Of a DNA stretch of 37,349 bases, positions 32,443-37,349 are shown piece after piece. Under the pieces are notes generated by a model. It saw only the letters and a program-made list of their open reading frames with translations. It made no database searches and was not told the DNA's origin. Origin of the DNA: Porphyrobacter sp. AAP60 (GTDB lineage Bacteria > Pseudomonadota > Alphaproteobacteria > Sphingomonadales > Sphingomonadaceae); assembly GCF_001296025.1 (NCBI RefSeq), contig NZ_LJHV01000022.1, forward strand, positions 1 through 37,349, in the 5' to 3' direction. A program made the position numbers and the translations under genes. Every line of letters starts with the position of its first letter. Within the stretch, counting starts at the first letter, position 1.

Positions 32443-33800
32443 GCAACGCCTTGACCCAAAGCCCATCGCGCGCGCTTGTGGTGACTGATAGCGACGGGCC
32501 CCTTGGTGACGTTTTCGATGCCTCGCTGCGACAGCGCAAGCGCACGGCCGCGATGGCAGCGGCGCTGCTGGGCGTGCTCGTGATCGGAGGCGGAGCACTT
32601 GTGCCGATCGGCGGCGCAGTGATCGCTACCGCTGAGGTTGCTCCGGAATCGCGGATCAAGCGTGTCGCTCATCCCACCGGCGGCGTGATTGCGGAAATCT
32701 ACGTGGCCGATGGAGACTCCGTGGAGGAGGGCGATCTGCTGCTGCGGCTTGCGACCGATGTCAGCCAGGTGCGCGCCAAGTATTCGGAGTTGTCGCTTGT
32801 GCAAATTCTCGCGCAGCGCGCCCGGCTGCTGGCCGAAGTCCAGGATCGCGACACCATCAGTTTCCCTGCAGAACTGGCGGAAGATCGCAGCGCCGAAGCC
32901 CGCGAGGCTATGGCCTCCGAACAGCGCCGCTTCATGCTGAATCGCGCGGAGAGATCGAGCCTGCGAACGCAGCTGTCCGAACGGGTCAACCAGCTTGAAC
33001 GGCAGGTCGATGGGTACCAAGCTCAGATCGCCTCGCTGGAGGCGCAGCAGGCACTGATCCTGCCAGAACTCGAAATGCTGCGCGAGATGCGCGGGCGAGG
33101 CTATGTCACGATTCGCCGCTTGAACGAGATGGAACGCACCGCAATCGAGCTTTCCGGCAACATCGGCGCGCTCAGAGCCAATATCGCGCAGGCCAATGCC
33201 GGGATGGCCGAGGCCGAGCAGCAGCGCATCCAGGTTGGCCAGTCCGCGCGGGCGGATGCCGGGGCCGAGCTTGCCCGGGCCGAGGCGGTGATCAACGACA
33301 GCCGGATAAACCGCGCCAGTGCCGAAGACGATTTCGACCGTTCCGAAGTGCGTGCCAGCCATTCAGGCACGATCGACAAGCTGGCTTTTGCCGCCATCGG
33401 CGAAGTGGTCCGCCCCGCCGAAACCATCGCAGAGATCGTGCCGCAGAGCGATAAGTTGGTCTTTAACGGCTTTGTCGCGCCCAGCGATATTGACCGGGTG
33501 GCGGTTGGCCAGGCAGCGCGCATCAGGCTCTCGGCCTTCAACCAGGCGACCACGCCCGAATTGACCGGCAAGGTCACTTTCGTCTCCGCCGATCCCGTTA
33601 TGATCGAGGCAACCGGAACAAGGCTTTTCCGGGTGCGCGTGGTGCTGTCGCAGGGCGAAGCCCGGCTGCCTGAAGGGATCGTGCTGGTCACGGGGATGCC
33701 GGCCGAACTGTTCATCGAAACAGGTAGCCGTTCGATGCTGTCCTACATCACCAAACCACTGATCGATCAATTCGCACGCGCTTTCCGCAACGATTCCTGA
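32439..33800 (+). CDS. HlyD/PrtE-type periplasmic adaptor of type I secretion
   Basis: The 453-residue membrane fusion protein has a cytoplasmic N-terminus, one membrane segment (AAMAAALLGVLVIGGGALV, about 37-55), a lipoyl-like half-motif VAHPTGGVIAEIYVADGDSV, a long coiled-coil hairpin (about 105-285, rich in Glu, Gln, Ala and Arg), the second lipoyl half SGTIDKLAFAAIGEVVRPAE and the beta-barrel domain with FVAPSDIDRVAVGQAARIRLSAF. It bridges the ABC transporter to a TolC-like channel, which is not in this window. ATGA overlap with the transporter gene shows co-translation. Confidence 0.94.
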   Translation: MSNALTQSPSRALVVTDSDGPLGDVFDASLRQRKRTAAMAAALLGVLVIGGGALVPIGGAVIATAEVAPESRIKRVAHPTGGVIAEIYVADGDSVEEGDLLLRLATDVSQVRAKYSELSLVQILAQRARLLAEVQDRDTISFPAELAEDRSAEAREAMASEQRRFMLNRAERSSLRTQLSERVNQLERQVDGYQAQIASLEAQQALILPELEMLREMRGRGYVTIRRLNEMERTAIELSGNIGALRANIAQANAGMAEAEQQRIQVGQSARADAGAELARAEAVINDSRINRASAEDDFDRSEVRASHSGTIDKLAFAAIGEVVRPAETIAEIVPQSDKLVFNGFVAPSDIDRVAVGQAARIRLSAFNQATTPELTGKVTFVSADPVMIEATGTRLFRVRVVLSQGEARLPEGIVLVTGMPAELFIETGSRSMLSYITKPLIDQFARAFRNDS

Positions 33801-33842
33801 GCCCTGCACAAGAACAGAGACGCGCGTTTGCTGAAACGACGA

Positions 33843-33869
33843 GGGCGCGGCGGTTGCTCCGCCGCGCCC
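33843..33869. terminator. Stem-loop between the convergent adaptor and RTX subtilase genes
   Basis: GGGCGCGGCGG (33843-33853) pairs perfectly with CCGCCGCGCCC (33859-33869), loop TTGCT. It lies midway in the 113-base gap between two converging genes; T-richness on either side is weak. Probably a shared terminator. Confidence 0.7.
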
Positions 33870-33913
33870 AATCGCGCCTTGCCTCAAGTTCTGATCCGCG
33901 TTGAAGTGCCGGA

Positions 33914-36900
33914 TTAAATCAGCATCTCCATACCGATCGATTGATCGGTCAGTGCGAATTTGTAAGGGGCGTTGAAGTCATCGTGGATCGGCAAGGCGAA
34001 TGCATTGCCGCCCGCGAACATTCCATCCAGCGCAGCGTAAACCGGATCGACCGGAGCCATCATCTTTATCGGCGAAAGCATGGCCATCGCGCCCGCGTCG
34101 TTGAAACTGAACGGCGCGTCCTGAGCGAACAGATTGCTCATCAACATGCTCGCGGGTGCCATGCTTGCGGTAGCGGCAGTGAAGGTCGTCGCTGCCACAA
34201 CATCGCTTTCGAGCGCGTTCTGCACGAGGGCCACCAGAACGCCGTCGGCCTCGATGAGGACATCGGCGCCGGACTGCGTGAAGGTAATGGTCTTGGCCGC
34301 CGAGTTGATGATGTCGATCGAGTCTTTCTCGCCGGGGTTGAAATCGGTGATGATATCGGAATCGGACACACCGCCGTCGGCATCCAGCACGAACCTGTCT
34401 CGGCTAAGGCCTCCGGTCAGCGTGTCGTTCCCGGCTCCGCCGAACAGGACATCGATCCCGGCGCCGCCATCGAGCACATCATCCCCGGCATCGCCGTTCA
34501 GGATATCGTTCCCGGCGCCGCCCGACAGCAGGTCATTGCCCGATCCGCCGTTGAGCGTATCGCTCCCGGCCTCGCCGAACAGCATGTCATCGCCGTCACC
34601 GCCGTTGAGCGTATCGGCGCCGAAGCCGCCGTACAATTCGTCATTGCCGCCCAGCCCGTTGAGAACGTCATCGCCGCCGAAGCCGAACATCTGGTCAGTG
34701 CCATTCGTGCCCGTGAGCGCATCGCCAGCAGAAGTGCCGACTACAACGCTCACCCCGGTCATCTGCGGTTGAAGGGCCCCGTCGTAGGTTGTCGCTGCCA
34801 TGACATCGCTCTCGAGCGCGTTCTGGACGAGGGCCACCAAAACGCCGTCTGCCTCGATGAGGACATCGGCGCCGGACTGCGTGAAGGTGAAGGTCTTGTC
34901 CGCCGAGTTGATGATGTCGATCGTGTCTTTCTCGCCGGGGCTGAAATCCGTGATCGTGTCGGAATCGGACACACCGCCGGCGGCATCGAGCACGAACCTG
35001 TCGCGGCCAAGGCCGCCCGTCAGCGTGTCGTTCCCGGCTCCGCCGAACAGGACATCGATTCCGGCGCCGCCATCGAGCACATCATCCCCGTCATCGCCGT
35101 TCAGGATATCGTTCCCGGCGCCGCCCGAGAGCATGTCATTGCCCGATCCGCCGTTGAGCGTGTCACTTCCTTCCTCGCCGAAAAGCATGTCATCGCCGTC
35201 ACCGCCATTGAGCGTATCTTTGCCGAAGCCGCCGAACAATTGGTCATTGCCGCCCAGCCCGTTGAGAACATCATCGCCGCCGAGGCCGAAGATGATGTCG
35301 ATCCCGGCACCCCCGTCAATCGTCTCGGACGCGCGCGTTCCTTGCGTGTCAGTTGGCATGAGAGCCAGCAAGGCTGCCAGCGCCGCATCCGCCTGGATCA
35401 AGCCGGCACCGGAAGTCACATCATAGCCGACGCCGACATTGGCACCATTAACGCGATTAACGATATCGATCGCGGTGCTTTCGAGAGCGAATTCAATCTG
35501 ATCGTTGGTGGCGGTGGGCACAGCCTGCTTGAGCAGCGCGATGACCGCGGCAGCGGTCGGCGCAGCAGCCGAGGTGCCGAAGAAATTGGGAAATCCGTTT
35601 CCGTCCACATCGGACCCGAAAAAGGTCGTATCGCCGCCATCGGTAGAGGTGAAATCGACATTGTCGCGCATGACCGGCGCAGCCAGACGGTTGCCGAAAA
35701 TGTCGAACAGGATCGGCGTACCGCCCTTTGACGAGAAGTTTTCGAGCAACGGCGGCGTCTGGCCAAATTCAGGCGTATCGAACCATGCGGCAGCAGCAAC
35801 CGCAAGCGCGCCTTCGGCATTGCTATGGCCGAACGAAGTGCTGGAATTGGTCGCGAACTCGTTGAACGTCGCGCTCCCGCCAATCGTGACCAGCTTCATC
35901 AAGCCCGGATCGTTTCCGTCCGTGCCGAATCGTCCGATCATGATTTCAAAGGAACCCGTACCATTGAGCGTGAACAGCTCGATCGGATCGCCGCCGACAT
36001 TGTCGATCCGCGATGATGTGATGACCGTATTCGTGCCAGCAACCACCGCATAGATGTCGATATCGTTGGTCGATCCGGTCGTACCATCGACCGAGAAGAA
36101 GCTTTCATCCCATTGCAGGACATAGGTAACCTGTCCCGACTGTGTCACGCTGAGCCGGGTATCGACCCCGGCACCGGGATCGAAGTCATGCAAAACGATG
36201 CTGTCTGTGCCGAACACCTGCGTGATGCCCGAATTGTCGAACGCGGAATCGTATGCCCGATCCGCCTGGTTACCTGCCGAGGACAGATAGGAAATGCCCA
36301 TCGCATCAACCGCATCGACCGCCTGCGCGATGACCCCGTCCTGGAAGAACGATTCGGCAAAATAGAAGACGTCATCAACGATGATGTCCGACCCGGCATT
36401 GGCGAGGTCGAGGATCCCCTGCGCGAATCCGGCCTGGCCGGTGAACGCGGTATGGAATTGCAACGCAGCGCCCGGCGCGATGTCGTGGATCAGCTGCGCC
36501 ATCGCGCGGCCTTCGTCGATGGTTCCCCCGGTGACACTGTCGTCGAGGATCAGGATGTTATCGGGCAGATCTCCGCTCGCAATATCGTCGGCATAGTCGG
36601 TAAGGGCGGTGGTGCTGGTGTTGAAACTGTCTGAAAGAATGCCGATCGTAAGGCCTGTGCCATCAAGCCCGGCAAGCGCTGGAACGGTCGTCTGAAGTGC
36701 ATCCCCGTCAGGCGATGTCACCGCCCCGACATGGGTGCCCGCATAGGCCGGGCGCGCAAAGGCGAGGCCGTCGAGCGCGGCGAGATCGTCAATCGCGTCG
36801 ATCGGGAGGCGCCCGCTGACCATTGCGCCGAACGCCTTGCCGCCCTCAAGACCAAGCGCCTGGAGAACCGGAAGCAGTCCTGCCCCTTTCCCATCGGCCG

Positions 36901-37228
36901 CGACGATATCGATCACCACATAGCCCTTCGCTACAGGTGCGAGAGTGTTGGTGCTGGCGAAACTGGCAAAGCCATTGGTCCGGGATGCACCGGTCAGGCC
37001 GTTGAGCGAAACTTGCGCCTCGACAAACAGTTCGGCGAGCCCGAATTGCAGCTTGTTCCAGTTGGCATCGGGGTTGGCGTTTGTGATTGCCGCCGCCACG
37101 TCTGCCGGAGACAAAGTGCCGGAGCCGAAGGGCGAGCTCTTGCCCTTGGCCTGACCAGCCGAGCCATTTTTCCAGACAGCAGTGATGGAGTTCGATTCAG
37201 ACTCGTACGGAGTGTGTTCAAAACGCAT
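33914..37228 (-). CDS. Large RTX subtilase-like protease, probable type I secretion cargo
   Basis: The 1104-residue protein has no signal peptide. Its N-half is a subtilase-like domain: Asp200 (IGILSDSF), DEGRAMAQLIHDIAPGA (238-254), SSAGN with Asn320, and Ser553 (GTSAAAPT). Glu239 stands where subtilisins have the catalytic His. A ~170-residue insert lies between Asn320 and Ser553. Two RTX blocks (about 639-745 and 840-946) of GGxGxDxLx nonapeptides, each followed by a serralysin-like DRFVLD...SDTITDFSPGEKD segment, bind Ca2+ after export. An ~85-residue tail without repeats ends the protein and should hold the export signal. GGGGG lies 9 bases before the ATG. The gene faces the type I secretion genes. 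Known subtilase families suggest an extracellular peptidase; activity is uncertain. Confidence 0.88.
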   Translation of the reverse strand: MRFEHTPYESESNSITAVWKNGSAGQAKGKSSPFGSGTLSPADVAAAITNANPDANWNKLQFGLAELFVEAQVSLNGLTGASRTNGFASFASTNTLAPVAKGYVVIDIVAADGKGAGLLPVLQALGLEGGKAFGAMVSGRLPIDAIDDLAALDGLAFARPAYAGTHVGAVTSPDGDALQTTVPALAGLDGTGLTIGILSDSFNTSTTALTDYADDIASGDLPDNILILDDSVTGGTIDEGRAMAQLIHDIAPGAALQFHTAFTGQAGFAQGILDLANAGSDIIVDDVFYFAESFFQDGVIAQAVDAVDAMGISYLSSAGNQADRAYDSAFDNSGITQVFGTDSIVLHDFDPGAGVDTRLSVTQSGQVTYVLQWDESFFSVDGTTGSTNDIDIYAVVAGTNTVITSSRIDNVGGDPIELFTLNGTGSFEIMIGRFGTDGNDPGLMKLVTIGGSATFNEFATNSSTSFGHSNAEGALAVAAAAWFDTPEFGQTPPLLENFSSKGGTPILFDIFGNRLAAPVMRDNVDFTSTDGGDTTFFGSDVDGNGFPNFFGTSAAAPTAAAVIALLKQAVPTATNDQIEFALESTAIDIVNRVNGANVGVGYDVTSGAGLIQADAALAALLALMPTDTQGTRASETIDGGAGIDIIFGLGGDDVLNGLGGNDQLFGGFGKDTLNGGDGDDMLFGEEGSDTLNGGSGNDMLSGGAGNDILNGDDGDDVLDGGAGIDVLFGGAGNDTLTGGLGRDRFVLDAAGGVSDSDTITDFSPGEKDTIDIINSADKTFTFTQSGADVLIEADGVLVALVQNALESDVMAATTYDGALQPQMTGVSVVVGTSAGDALTGTNGTDQMFGFGGDDVLNGLGGNDELYGGFGADTLNGGDGDDMLFGEAGSDTLNGGSGNDLLSGGAGNDILNGDAGDDVLDGGAGIDVLFGGAGNDTLTGGLSRDRFVLDADGGVSDSDIITDFNPGEKDSIDIINSAAKTITFTQSGADVLIEADGVLVALVQNALESDVVAATTFTAATASMAPASMLMSNLFAQDAPFSFNDAGAMAMLSPIKMMAPVDPVYAALDGMFAGGNAFALPIHDDFNAPYKFALTDQSIGMEMLI
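34186..35293. repeat. Tandem duplication of a ~505-bp RTX module (period 603 bp)
   Basis: Bases 34186-34690 and 34789-35293 are nearly identical, offset by exactly 603 bases (201 codons), with about 100 unrelated bases between. Each encodes seven or so RTX nonapeptides plus the DRFVLD...ALESDV segment. The high DNA identity indicates a recent duplication or gene conversion inside the subtilase gene. Confidence 0.85.
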
Positions 37229-37349
37229 TTTGCTATTCCCCCAAAGAACAACTTACGTGGAGAACGAATCATCCATGATTCTCCCCCGAGCGTGTCAATT
37301 AGGCTCAGGACCCATTAAATCACTTGCGCTGGCGGCATTCGATTGATTC
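37229..37349 (-). promoter_or_regulatory. Upstream region of the RTX subtilase with a possible promoter
   Basis: On the minus strand TTGACA (37298-37293) is a perfect -35 box, but no good -10 lies at 16-18 bases. CGGGGGAGAATCATGGATGATTCG follows it, in which GAATCAT and ATGATTC form a small inverted repeat that may be an operator. The window ends soon after and nothing else is recognised. Confidence 0.3.

Noticed and set aside
34400..35330. Long plus-strand open frames opposite the RTX gene
   Set aside because: They are mirror frames of the repetitive, GC-rich RTX coding sequence and have no independent protein character.
34400..35340. Regularly spaced repeats as a CRISPR array
   Set aside because: The periodicity is that of RTX nonapeptide codons in an open reading frame; there are no unique spacers.

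Overview
The window looks like a chromosomal segment of a yellow or orange pigmented alphaproteobacterium of the Sphingomonadales, with an Erythrobacter/Porphyrobacter/Novosphingobium-like flavour. The reasons are the high GC content, a crtY-crtI-crtB carotenoid cluster, a TorF-type porin, interspersed palindromic repeats of a kind common in alphaproteobacteria, and very frequent ATGA stop/start overlaps between neighbouring genes. The lineage is inferred from protein character, not from a marker gene. There are no phage or IS genes and no CRISPR array.

Layout. 1-357 (-): start of a MipA/OmpV-like outer-membrane protein, cut by the window edge. 513-5317 (+): tightly coupled crtY, crtI, an unknown secreted protein, a LOG-family phosphoribohydrolase and crtB, enough to turn GGPP into beta-carotene (no crtE, crtZ or crtW here). 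5432-9497 (+): an NTF2/SnoaL-like secreted protein and a two-subunit biotin-dependent acyl-CoA carboxylase. 9611-10894 (-): Bcr/CflA drug transporter, divergent from dinB (DNA polymerase IV, 11013-12155, +). 12152-15841 (-): NUDIX hydrolase, 6-phosphogluconolactonase, Dps, a degenerate GDT1-like membrane protein and a Tat-exported PhoX-like phosphatase. 15974-17969 (+): an SDR and a zinc alcohol dehydrogenase. 18152-21534 (+): TorF porin and a penicillin-acylase-type Ntn hydrolase.

21660-25578 (+): trehalose operon otsB - GH15 glycosidase - otsA. otsA has no conventional start codon at the expected place: an ATA sits where every similar junction in the window has ATG. 25820-29941 (+): compact Csu-type chaperone-usher pilus operon (pilin, chaperone, usher, tip-like pilin). 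30247-30320: tRNA-Gly(CCC). 30646-33800 (+): type I secretion ABC transporter and HlyD-type adaptor, facing a convergent 1104-residue subtilase with two duplicated RTX blocks (33914-37228, -), which is their probable cargo. The TolC-type outer-membrane partner is not in the window.

Repeats: three ~104-bp palindromic elements (7825, 9501, 16783), one of them inverted relative to the others and one supplying the ribosome binding site of the next gene; and a CCCGGGCTTGA-type inverted repeat that forms the end of crtB. No wholly new system was recognised. The items most worth a second look are the otsA start, the subtilase with Glu where the catalytic His is expected, the LOG and unknown genes embedded in the carotenoid operon, and possible alternative RNA stems ahead of the pilus operon.
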